From: Helochares maculicollis
Lineage: Eukaryota; Arthropoda; Insecta; Coleoptera; Hydrophilidae
NCBI GenBank assembly: GCA_033557835.1
Contig: JAWQRO010000286.1
Span: 1 to 44,542 of the forward strand
DNA length: 44,542 bases
Direction: 5' to 3'
Shown here: piece by piece, positions 22,501-35,600 of the stretch
Position numbering within the stretch: the first letter of the stretch is position 1
Layout of the letters: the number at the start of each line of letters is the position of its first letter
The notes under the pieces: generated by a model
The model's input: only the letters and a program-made list of their open reading frames with translations
The model's database searches: none
What the model was told of the DNA's origin: nothing
Program-made: the position numbers and the translations under genes

Positions 22501-25500
22501 TTATACGTTGAACCTAGTTTCAGAACCATCAGCTAACATAAGCGTAACCGTGCGATTATTTATCCATATCAGTCTAGCCAATCTCATTGGATTTAACCGA
22601 GCAACATCCGCTATTGGTGCAGTGCTGTAACTCTTTATACATCTTGTCTGTGCTGTTCCTAGTCCAAACATACCTGACAAAAAATGAATTGTGTTAATAG
22701 CTTATTCATTAAGATTTTTAAAACAGTTGTTCTTAATATGTTAGTCCTGACCCAACAATTGGTAGACTTAGGTATTAGTATTTCACTACAAAATATTACT
22801 AATTTGTAATGGATATAATTCAACTTCTGCTGCATTCAGACCAGTTTATGAGACAATTACAAAATTTTAAAGTTCATTTGAGAATGCACGATGCACCCAG
22901 GTCAAAAATGCAGGAAGTTCAGAATGACATGAAAAAGTAAGAAATTGTGGACCCAACTGGAACATACTAAAATATAGAGTAGGGGTACTGCAGCTGACTT
23001 GTCTGAAGGGCAAGAAGATCCTATTGGCTATGTTTTGGATGAGAGAGGGAGAGACACAATTCATCCAAAAGGAAATATCACGTTTTCCATGGTAGGGTAG
23101 GCCTACAGGATTTTGCCGAGGTGCACAAACATACCCAATGACCTGGGCGCATTGGAAACTCTTTTACGGAAAGCTTTCTGTTGACAAGAGGAACATCTGG
23201 ATGTATAAGGTGCCTACAAAGATCTAGCCTATTGTCATGGTAATGGGTCACTCGATGCTTGTGCTACTTGCATACTCGCCACCCATAAATAAATATAAAA
23301 CGATACAACAAGAAAGACTATCTTTGAGAGGAAAAGGGATGAGAAATACCAGGGCACATAGGTGTCCTAGCGATCACCTCTGTTGACAAATTGCCAAAGA
23401 TATACCAACTAAGGAAATCAGAGATTGGGGAAGAATGTTGATTTATTAGGTTGGTGCATATGAAATGTCAGAGTTTTTTACATGCCAATGTCTTCTTGTT
23501 TTTGTTATACTTTTGTTTTTGGTATAACCTAGTTTATAGTCGTACTGTCCATTACTGCCCATTGCTAGTCACATTTCAAAAAGGAAAATTTTCTTGAAAG
23601 TGTTTCCTTTTGTTATTTGATTTGAATTTTGTACTGATATGAATCTAAACAATATTCATATAATTTTTTTGTATAAGTATATATACTTGGTTATAATGCT
23701 GCAAACGCTACATGCAACATAAACCAAGTGTTTGGACGGAATACAGTTAATGATCAACAAATGCAGCGTTTATTTAAAACATTTAGGTCCGGTGAGTTTT
23801 CACTACAAAATGATCTACGTGGGAGACACAAAACGTCTGTGACAAATGATGATCTGAGGGCATTGGTGGAAGCAGATTCAACTGTATCCATGAGAGAGCT
23901 GGCTATCATAATAAAAGTTGATCATACAACAATATTACCACAGCTTTCTGAAATTGGCAAAGTAAATAAAATAGATAAGTAGGTACTGTACGAGATAATC
24001 TGGTGAAATAAGCTGGATTGGTTGAACGTATGCTCATTGTTATTATCCCGATATAATTGAGAGCCGTTTTTCGATCGGATTATTACCTTCGATGAGAAAT
24101 GGTTTCTATACGAAAATGTAAATAATGTGTTCGGTGGCTTGATAGGAATGAGGTTTGTTCCCACACCCCAACCATCACTTTATCCACGGAAGATTTTAAT
24201 CACAGTTTAATAGAATGCAATTAGAGTAATTCATTACTCATTCCTTTGAACTGGGTAGGTGAACAAAAAGTACTGCCAGTACATAGGTGAGATGCATGAT
24301 AAATTGGAAATTATACACCCATCACTTGTTAATCGGCATTGCCTACTACTACTCCATGACAAAGCTCAACCGCATACATTGCACAAAGCAATTTCGAAAT
24401 TAAATGAATTGAAATATGAAGTTTTGCAGCACCCATCCTATTCAATGGATCTTTCACCAACCAACTTTAATTGTTAAACATGTTGGACTGTATTTACGAG
24501 CTAAACAGTTTGAAAATGAAGTCAGGCATCTAAGCTTTAAAGTATTGTTGAGAAAAATGTATTGAAATGAATGGAGCATATTTTGACTGAATACACTGCT
24601 TATGAAAGAACATATGCAGTTATATATTGACTAAAAAATCCAACATTTCATATGTACCAGAGAATAGGACTTTGAAGATGATTCAGAAATATTTGTTTCT
24701 AACTGAAAGTTTCATCTTATCACAAGAAAACCTGCACTTCCCATGTGGAAGTGATAAAATATGGATTTTAGTTTATTTTTATTCCAGTTTACAACCTGAT
24801 CTGATTATGAAATTCCCATTAATAACAATCTAGTATATTAAAATATTACACAAATTTCAACTAACGCTAGGCAACAAAGAAAAAATTACTCATTATTTAA
24901 TTTATATATATATAATTTAAAATAATGTGAAAATAACTTACTTGTACTTGTTTGCCAGAAATTCAATTTATTTTCTCCACAAGCATAACTAACTAAAAAC
25001 TTGCCATCTGGGCTGAAGGCTGCAGCAGTTATAGCTGAAGAATGTGCTGGAATTGTTGTACATTTACTTTGCCTAAGCTCATAAAGTGTTAAGGACCCGT
25101 TATTTGCACCCACTGAAAACATAGTAATTATATAAAACTATTTATAATCTACATATTATAACAAATCGGCATTAATGTCTCTAAAAAGATTGTTTTATTA
25201 CCTGCTATTCTCCTAGTTTGAGGGCAATGGGATACCTGATTAAATCTACACACAGCCGGAAATACATCTTGAAGACCTTTAGTTTTCAAATGCCCTGGGT
25301 CCAAGCAGTGCAATATTATATCCATCAACTACAACATACAACTTACCATTAAAAATACGGCATTTTAGTTACTTGGAATACATACTTCAACTAACAAATC
25401 AGCCATTTCGTTCTGCATCTTTTCTATAAGCAATTCGACTCCACGCAATATTTCAGGTTTTGCTTTATGTAAAACAGAGTTACTCAAATTAACATTCAAC

Positions 25501-26624
25501 GTCTGTGCATTTTGTTGCATTGCATTATATCTTGCCACTTCACGAGCCATTGTTGTGATAAATGCTGCTGGCCTGTTTTGTAAATAGATAAGTAAGTGCA
25601 CAATATACATTTAAACAACAAAAATTCAACTTCATACATATTTGTACACACCTAGCTGTAGCAATTAAAGTCAAAGCATGTCTTGCAGTTCTACAAGAAT
25701 CAGCTTGTGGTGTTAACGGCAACCCATATGTCATACTAGGTACAAGCCTATCTGCTTCGGAGCACACCTCAAGTAGTCCTAATAAAACTTTACTTATATC
25801 CAAATAGGGTTCCCAAACTGTGAAGCCTCGGCCAATTAAATCAATTGCAGCTCTTCTCAAAGGAGTGTGAGGTGGCAGCTTTCCAGAAGGTGGTGCAAGC
25901 AGTAGATGGGAAAGTGCCATCGATGTTAAACGTGCTAAATTGTTATTACCAATTCCTTTAAAAATAAGTAAACATCAAAAGGTAAATTAGGTAAGTAAAA
26001 TAGCAAATTTTTAATTATCTAACAATGTCCCAATACAAACAAATAACAGTTGTTATGAAAAGAAAACTTACCAAATCCTTCAACGACAGAGCTTTTTCGT
26101 CTATCTTCGTTTTGTCTTTTTTTGTTTGTATCACTAGCAGTTATATCCTGTCCAAATTCTGCACCAATAACACCTAATAATATCACAGCAGTTGTCTGTT
26201 TTCTTTTCAATTCAGCTAAACTGGAAGGTTTACGCACTTGTTCTTCTTCTTCCTCCTCAAACTCTTCATCCTAAAATTACAAATATGATAAATGTGTCAA
26301 AAACATTATGATTCGGCATACAACAGCTTCTGGTGTTGAAACAGAATTTGTGTGGCTTGAGTTAGAATTGACATTATTTTGCCCTTGTGGAGATATTGCT
26401 TGTTGGTTTATCGTTTCAGTTTGCGTATAAAGTGGCAAATATTGTGCCCAAGAGTCTACTAGAGCCTTCCTTCCTTTTGGACCAAGTCTTCCCAATTCAG
26501 CTAATAGTAGAGCCTGCGCTGCCTCTCGCACTTCTACGCAATGGTGCTGCCATCTTTTAGCCATCATTTCAACCTGTGGTCTCTTGAAATTCTTTGCACC
26601 ATTATTAACAACCTGAAAATATTT

Positions 26625-26657
<33 letters not shown>

Positions 26658-29600
26658 TCTACTCATACATTTTTCTTATTGGAAATAATTTGAAACTGTC
26701 CTAATTTTACATTTCTCACTATTGTTCCAATAAAAAAATATAGCTTTCCATAACATTCATTTGACAAACAAATTTATTTAAATTATTTAAACTAAAAACA
26801 TTTATAATTTTTCCTATTACCAATTGATGCAACAATAGAAACATATTTCAATCAGAAGATTTCACATCAATGCTGGTTGTCTTGTAAATAAGTCAATCTC
26901 TTTTGACAACTAAAAAAATGCTTTTCTTACTTACTTTATCAGGAAGTAACACACAATGTAAGGTTGCAAGCAAAGACCATCCTTGTTTAATTTGAGCTTG
27001 TTGCTGTGTATATAATTCTTCATGTTCTTCATCTGTTTTACTCCAGTTAACCCGAGTTGATTGCCTATAGAAAATCAATTTGCCATAAAAACTTAACCAA
27101 AGATGAAAAATCATTACCGATGTAATTTTCGATTTCTCTCTTGTTCAGGTACAAATGTTGCATTGCTCATGGACATCAAAGTATGGCTCAAAGCTATGAT
27201 AGCTAAAAGGTGGTTACTTGTAAGAGTAGTGCTAAGTTCCCAATGAGTCCTGGATGTGAAAATTCTGGTAAGTTGTTCCCTCACAACAAGTTCTTTTGGT
27301 AAACTGTTTGTCAAGGAAATATCAGTTGGAAGCGAGTCCTGATCTATAGGGATTGTATTGTGCCAAGTAGGCAAGAATAAGGACATGTAATTTCCTTTTG
27401 ATAAAACACCGAATGAAATTGGAACCTAAAATTTCCAAAGTATATACTTACTTTCGACCTTTGCTTATAAAATATATAAACGCACTGTTTCATCAATACA
27501 AAATGATCTTACTTACCATAGGCCTAAGCAATCCTAACTTTACTTGACACACCCTATCAAGGTCATTATCCATACCCCATGCGTGTAATAGTGACAATAG
27601 AAGTTGTGCGATTTCCATGCCATGACTAGTATCCAAAGGTCCAAGCACTGGTTTAATATTGCTTTTGGAATTTGCATCATTTGCATCTTAAATTAAGAAA
27701 GTCCGTAAATTTAAAATTGAATTTATAAATAGTGGAAATAAATAAATGAAGTGCCTGACAAAGAGATCTTCTTGATTATAGCATAATAGTAAGCTAAATT
27801 ACTAAACTTGTTTTTAAATTACAAAAAAAAACAAAATAAACATCAATCTTCCAATAATTTGCAGGTGGTGAAAGTCATTAACGAATCGGATTTAATCCAG
27901 ACATAAAATTGCAAATTCATCTCCCAACAACAAGCAGAACCTGATATTAGCTTGAATAAAAAATGCAACAGCTAATTTTAGAAGAAACATGATAATGCAG
28001 TTTGTTGAATTACTCCTTGGCCATGAAAATTTAAGCAGACTGAAAAAATCACTAAGGGATTGTGTTTGGCCATGAAATGAATAAAATACAGAAATCGATG
28101 CTCTCGACATGTAAGTATGGTATGTAATTGAATTAATGACTCTTGTAGTTGTATAGTGGTAGCTATAAATTTCATTCAAAAAACTTGAGATCCTCGAAAT
28201 TTCTTTAAGCAACCACACCCTTCTATACTGAACTTGTCTAGCAAACAAGGTCATTGCAAAAGGTTAATGAACAGGTTTTGTTTGGAATATAATATACAAT
28301 ATTATCGATTCTTTTCGTAAAGCAGTGAAATATTAGACCAATTTGATTATATCTTGGAGTATTAATTTACTTATCTATTTGTTATTCTTGACAACTGAGA
28401 ATCAATTTTAAATATAACAAAAATTTGCATTATGCACATTCAATAGCAAGGTTTGCCTACACTTCAAAAGTAAAATTGAAATTAATTTTGCTCCTTCAAT
28501 TTAAAAGATGTTAATTAAATGTATATTAACAAAAGAAAATCACATCCTCCACATACAATAAATGTAACGTTTAGAATTGCTAATATGTTAAATGTGTTTA
28601 AAGAATGCCTAAAAAATGTATTAAGAATACACGAATTCTAAAGATCCTATTCAATATAATGCTCTGGTATTTGAATCTATTAATATTATCTAGTAAAAAA
28701 TGTCAACAACATCAAGCCAATACATTATGCTCGTATTTAACGGACCCACCTATGCTGTGGGCAAGGTCATCTGGGACTTGAAAAACTTTACAAATGACCT
28801 TCTATATGAAATTAGAAGAGATAAATGTCATCTTTGTCGAAAATGGCATGACTTGTTTTTTGATACCTACTCCCTCATGTCTATCAAAAAATATGCTAGT
28901 TAATTTTGAAATCTTTACTAAATTTTACCTTGATATTCAGAGGATATCAAAATTTGCAATTTACTAGATCACGTATAAATTTGGTGCATTACAAGACCAT
29001 AAACAGATATTAGAACAATGAATTTATTTTAGAAATAAAATGATTTTTCGGCACTATTTTTAAGCTTGGTTATATAATCAGACAGAAAACTAACAATTTT
29101 TTACAAGCATATATGTTTCCTCATTCAGATGAGATCAAGACAAAAGTGACTGTCCTCCAATTGTACTAAAACTGGAGTAGGGTGTGTTAGAGATTCAGTA
29201 TATATAGAGCTAAGAAGATGATTGCAACATCAGTTGAATACTGAGTTCGACCAAACAAATTACAAAATGAAATTCTTAGTAAGTACTACCTCTTCTTACT
29301 TTTGCCTCCAAGTACATTTTTTCAGTTTTCAGTAACAAATCTTCAATTTCAATTCTTTTCCTTTGATTATTTGTCAATTTTCTTCATGACAGAAAAACAT
29401 TTATTATAAAAATAAAACAATTAACTTTATTTTTCAGATTGCTTTATCGGGACTTTTGGCTCTTTGTGCAGCTAAACCGTCTCTAGTAGCACCAGTGGCA
29501 TACAATGCTTTGCCTTTAGTTGCTGGTAGTCGTTTCAGCTATTCCACTTACACTGCAGAGCCTTATGCAGCAACATCTGTAGTTTCTACTGCTCCAGCTT

Positions 29601-32600
29601 ATCAAACTTATGCTGCTCCATTAGCCTACAGCGCTCCTTTTACATACACTGCTCCAGTGACATACACTACTCCTTTAGCATACGCTGCCCCTGTAGCCCG
29701 TGCATTTGCGCCAGTAGCAGTGGCCGCTGAAAAATCACAATATCATAGCCAAGATGCTCTTGGACAAGCAGCTTATGGACACACTGAAGCTTTCCAATCT
29801 CATAACGCCGTTCAAGTAAGACATTTTTAAAGATTTATTTTATTTTAAATATTTAGTTTCTGAAGTTTATTTTGTTTTAAATATTTTTTGGTAGTCAAGA
29901 ATTATTCTTTTTAAGATACCCTTTGGTATTAAAAATTGTTTCACAGTTTTATTCATCTCAGGCGATTTATTCCTTGTTTATAAATAAAAATATATTATTT
30001 TTTCCAAGGATGCTGCTGGAAACAAAGTGGGATCTTTCAGTTATGTAGCTCCAGATGGCAGAGTTCTTGCCACCAACTATGTAGCTGATGCTTTAGGTTA
30101 CCGTGTAAGCTCAAATGCTTTGCCAGTTGATCCCGCTCATCCAGTCGCTGCAGTCCCTGCTGTAGTTGCTTCTGATCCAGCCGTTGTAGCTGCTGATCCA
30201 GTACCAGTCCACACTCCAGCAGTAGAACCTGTAGCTGATGCCCAATCCGATGATGATTCTACAGTTGTTGATGCTCCCTCTGTTCCATCTGATACACCCG
30301 AAGTAGTAGCTGCTCGCGCTGCGCACTTTGCTGCCCACGAAGCCGTTAAATCCCGCTCAAAGAGGTCTGCTGCATTTGCTGTTCCATTAGCTTACTCAGC
30401 TCCTTTGGCCTACTCTAGCCATTATACCCACCCATTGGCTTACTCTGCCTATGCTCCAATTGCCAGAACATCCGGCCATGCCTCAGTAATCAACCATGGA
30501 AGCCCAGCCCTCTACGTCTACTAAATTATATGTATGTTCCTCGCTCAAAATTTTATATTTTAGTCAGCACTAGTGTTTGATTTTTTCTTGCGGTCGAGAG
30601 ATAGTTTTAAACACTAAATGTTGAATAAAATTTCGATGGCTCTGACAGAGCAGATTGTGATTGTATTTAGTTATTTAAAATAAATGCATTCAAATGAACA
30701 ACTGTTATTGATTTGGTGATTACACCCGAAGCTTGTTTTCAGTTGTCAACGGCTTTACTACATGTATATTTTTAAAATGTCATATACCTCCTTTGGAAAT
30801 TATAATTTGCTTCCATTCATGTGATGTGGAAAGTTGTTAGTTATTCATCAAATAAAATTTATGTCCATGAAAATATCTTAAGTAAATCATTATAGTTTGA
30901 AAGCATGAAAATATTTATTACATAAAGATAAATTTAGAAATAAGGAAGATCGTTACATAGGTTTGAGGTTATGTTGCATTAGCAAAATTACATTTGACCC
31001 TGAGAAATTCTCAGGGTATAAGCCAGTATAAACTAAGGAGTTTATTTGAATAAAATTTTGAAAATTGATAAACACTGTTGAATACAGGCACAGAATAGAA
31101 ACATATTCTAATAATATTAAACAAAATATACAAATAGGATTAGTATATATATTTTGTCAGACTTGTAAACTCCCAATGCTTTCTTTTAACTAAAAGCCTG
31201 ATCTACATAAATGTTAAATAAGTGGCATAAAATAATAATTGAGTAAAAAAAATTAATGTAGGTCATTTAGCGGTCAAGATAAGCAATAACGCTTCAAATT
31301 GTTTATACAAGCAACTTACCTCTATAAGCATCCAACTGCTGTTTTAAAACACTCTCTGCTTTGGCTTGAATTTTGGTATGAACATTTTCTGCGCCCTCCT
31401 TCATTTTGGCAAGAATACCTATAAATAGCACAAATTAACTAAAACTATAAAGATATACTACATAATTCACTACAAAAAAATCTCCTTCACTCTACAGCTA
31501 AATCTTAAGGTTGCGGTTGAGGAAACTTAATGCAAAAAAAATTAGCAATTATATTGAATACTGAAACATTGTTATCGTGCAATAATGGATACCACATAAA
31601 TATTAGATGCTTAATAGAAAAATGAAAAGAGAATCATGCTTAAAGGGTATGGTGTGGAGGTATCGTCCTACAAAATTAGAGTTACCATGTTTATCTTTCT
31701 CTTTGATAATCCTTTCCACATTTTCAGCTTTATCCTTAACTTTTCCAAAGAAATCTTCATGAAAATAGGAGAAAATAGATATTTAGTAAGTTTACACACA
31801 AACCAAAAATTATAGATGATTGTAAGTAGAGGCATTTATTATAATAGTTATGCCTCACATAGAACATTAAGAAACACATAAGCATGCTATTAGAAAATAT
31901 TAAAATCCAACTTGTAAAATATACTTAAATGAATATATACCAGCTATTTTTTTGTGGGCATCTGGACTAGCACTTTGAGTTAAAGCTGCAACTTTCAGGT
32001 ACTCTGACTGAGAAATTAAGCCAGCTGCCTCTAAACTTCCAGGAGACATAGCAGAATATTCTTCACTTAGTAACTCAATTACTAAAGATTCCACATCGAA
32101 AAATAGAATATGACTTTCTGGGTCTGAAATCATACATTGCATAAGCAATTGTAATGAATTATTTATGACTATATCATAATGCACATACTAAGGACTAAAA
32201 AGTACCTTTAGGGTTTGTTCGTAGTCCTTGAATAATTAAAGGTGATGTATTGTTCCGCTGCATATGGGGATCATCGTTGTTTGAGTGTGCTCCCAATTGT
32301 TGTAACTGATGAAGGCCTCTTTGTGTGGCATGTCTAATTGCTGATAAATTACGATGTCGTAAGCCTCTGTAATAATATAGATTACATTTTTATACTTGCA
32401 ATTTTAATATGAATACAAACCTAAAGAAATGAACAGCAGGATTTGCCAATCCAACTTCTGAAGATACCGTACTATTTGATTCGTTTTCCTCACAAGCATA
32501 TAAAACTTCTTCTGCTGCAATGCCTTGTAAAACCCTATCTAAATGCCCTGTTTCCATTTGCCATACATATACAGTTCCATCTGAGCAACCTATTATCATA

Positions 32601-35600
32601 AAGTCATCTAAAGGTCGCCATTTAATCGTTGTAACAGGAAAAAGATGTCTCGAAGCAAGGCAAACGCATTTCCGCTCTGTCAAGCTTAGCAAAGTCACTG
32701 AATGATCGGACGCTACAGAGCATATGCACTTCTGAATTCTTGTCTAAAATACACAATGAAAAGAAAATTTAATTTGCATTATGTATGTGTATATGAAAGA
32801 ATCAAAGACTAAAAGAGAACATTTTTCTTTAAAAATTACTTACACTACAAGCATTAGGAGGTACCAACAGTTGTGTAATTTCTCCGGCATGCACGCAAAA
32901 TCTATGTAAAAGTGTACCACTGTATAAATCCCATAGACATACAGCGAAGTCCACTCCACCAGATACAAGATGATTTTTATCATAACGCGAATGCTCCCTA
33001 TAAGGGTAGAGAAGGCAGTTTACTCTACCTCCATGGCCTGTTAATACTTGATGTGGTGGCCAATCTGTAAGTAAAAATGAGCAAATCTGAGGAAAACAAA
33101 ACATTAAAGTACTGAGAACAGTATACAGAACAAGATTAATTTTTAAGTGGCAAATTTAAGAACTTATGACATATACAATTTAATACAAAATTTACCATCA
33201 TATTGTTGGTGATTTCCATGCAGAAGTTGAAGCATAACAGTTTGCGTGGCTGGTACAATTATAATACTTCCATCTTCCCTTCCTACGACTAACCTACTTT
33301 GCTGCGGTAGATATATACTTGCAGTCAATTTAATAGCTATGGAATCAAATAAATTTTTTTAGTAACAATATCAAAATTGTGCAATGAATGTCTTACGTAG
33401 AGGATCCTGTTTTTCTATTTGATCTAAAATACCAACTGGGCTAGGTTTCATGCCAGCCCAAGCAGCAGTAAGACTAGTAGTTAGTGTTGCAACCATTTGC
33501 ACAGGCTGTGGAGGTTTCTGGAGCTGAATTTCTTGTAATTGACTCTGATTTATTTCTGGAATATTCCAAACCAACACATAACCCTCAGAATCACCCCTAA
33601 CTAGATATCTAAATGAATTTCCATGTCTTTGGGTAGTAACAAGCCTCATTGCTGGAGGACAAGATAATGGCTAGAAATATTAGTTTTTAATTAACAGTTC
33701 ATTCTACTAGTATTCGTTAAAAATTTCATGTCGAATTTGTTATAAACTTAGAATTTAATAAAATTAATACAATTACCTTACTATCAGGTTGACTTAAAAT
33801 GCAATATAAAAACGGGCTATCAGTCTCTATAGTTGCAGAGTGGAAATCCTTATTATCTGGTATGCTACTGTTGAAGCAAACAAGAAAAATCAAAACATAT
33901 TCACCTTTCAAGCAACCACAAAATTGGCGTTTATGAAAAATAATTGTTCCTGGGTTTTGTGGATGCTTTTTTTTAAATACACAAATAGAAGTAAAAGTAG
34001 ACAAAAGATCTTTAGTACGTTACTGGAAATAAAGGAGAGTTGGAGTATTATTGAAAAACCACCCATGCGGAAATCAATGCAAATGAAATAATAAGCAAAA
34101 TAAACTGACAATGTGCAGATGGATTTATTTTACATACATTTCCTTCAGTCGATCAATTAAAAAGAAGATTTTTTTGTATTTTTTAATGTTGGTTCAAATT
34201 GAAAAAAATATTGTTTATTCAAAACCCGAAGAAAATGTATATAAATCATGAAGAATGAGAAACAAAGCAAATAATATTATATTTGAATAGCATCAAAATA
34301 ATTTAATTTTTGCCCTAAAACCCCTTTCAGCAAAAGATAATTCTTTTAGTATGAATTACTACTATGCATGTGCAAATAAAATCAAATCGATATTTTTATT
34401 CAATTATAATATTATATAAAAATGGACATTCTGTTCATGGAATATCCATCAAATGTTATAAAGACATATAAATGAAACGAATATCTAACCTATTGATATT
34501 CTTGCCACGTAGCTTTCTGTGATCCATGATGAAAATAATAAAATAACATTAGTACTGATGGACTGAATGATGGTGCTTAAAAACAAAATTATAAAAGAAA
34601 CAAAACCCAAATGCAAAAATATTTATGGTTAATTGAACAAATATGTTTTTCAAAACGATCTTCTATTCCATTTAAATTTTCCATGTTGAGAAATGATTAA
34701 ACATCACAATTAATTATTTGACCAAACAACAAATAACACAAACTGGGAAAATAAATTTGGATATTGAACATTAATGTATGTATTGTATTTTTGATAAAAT
34801 AAATCAAGTGCGTTGTCAGTATTTAATATCTACTTTTCTAATTTTTAATTAGTTCTTACAAGACTATGCAAACTGTTGTTCAGGAAACTAGTATTATCAA
34901 AGTAAGAATTTAGGATAAATAAAAAGATTCTACAAGAAAACAAAACTTAAAAATGGCCCTTGTTCCTCAAAATATTAACACTTTTGTTGTAGTTATTACA
35001 TGTGAATTTGCGAAGATATTTGTTTAATGAATGTATACGAATTAATAATATTAAAATTCTGATTGAAAGATACTTAAACCGAAATTTGTTGAGCATGTAA
35101 ACAACATTTTTTGTTTGTTTTATTTACTGAGAAGTATAAAATTAAGAGTTTTCAAGATAATGCTCAAAACGAAATGATGTACAAGATCATATTCTTCTAA
35201 TGGCTCACGAATTTTGGTATATGTGTACTGTAAATCTAACATAAATAAATGTAAGTAATTTTCTTGTTAATGCTATTAAATCTCAAACTACATAAAAACA
35301 AATATGCCATTTTTCTGAATAAAACAAATAACTGAAACTGAAATGTTTACAGCAAAAGCGTTAATAATATTTAAACATCTAAATAAAAATAAAAGTAAAA
35401 TGCTAAATTAAATACCCACTACATCCAATAAAAGGAAGTTTTCTAGTACTTGTCAATAAAATTAAATGTTAAAATAATTGTGGTGTTCTTCTATTTTAAT
35501 TGTACTTAAATCATAATGAGTTAATATTAACTACAAGGATTTTCAAGAAATACAAGTCATACACTGACATTTTCTAAAAAGATTGTTATTGTATTAACTT

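Larger units (their letters stand above)
23446..24664 (+). mobile_element. Degenerate mariner transposon in the last Rbcn-3B intron
   Basis: The element is 1,219 bp and flanked by TA on both sides (23444-23445, 24665-24666), the mariner target duplication. The left end TTAGGTTGGTGCATATGAAA is mirrored at 24632-24664 with a few changes; the outermost bases at the right end have decayed. Inside, plus strand, 23690-23979 encodes a transposase N-terminal helix-turn-helix region (RLFKTFRSGEFSLQ, MRELAIIIKVDHTTI, EIGKVNKIDK). A catalytic-Asp neighbourhood ITFDEKWFLYEN lies near 24085 and a second, LLLLHDKAQPHT, near 24350 (the usual Asn after HD is Lys here). HPSYSMDLSPTNF follows. Frames change and stops interrupt several times, so the copy is dead. 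It points against the transcription of Rbcn-3B. Confidence 0.9.

Noticed and set aside
27892..28254. 120-codon minus-strand frame in Rbcn-3B intron 14
   Set aside because: Exons 14 and 15 of Rbcn-3B join in phase without it. The translation has no recognisable domain and no suitable splice sites.
28700..28903. 67-codon plus-strand frame containing AVGKVI, a string also found in GAPDH
   Set aside because: Only about six residues match, the surroundings do not fit GAPDH, and no other part of that enzyme is nearby. Too little to call a retropseudogene.
30111..30338. 75-codon minus-strand frame inside the cuticle gene
   Set aside because: Its Tyr/Trp/Ser-rich text is what the Ala/Pro/Val-rich cuticle codons produce on the other strand.
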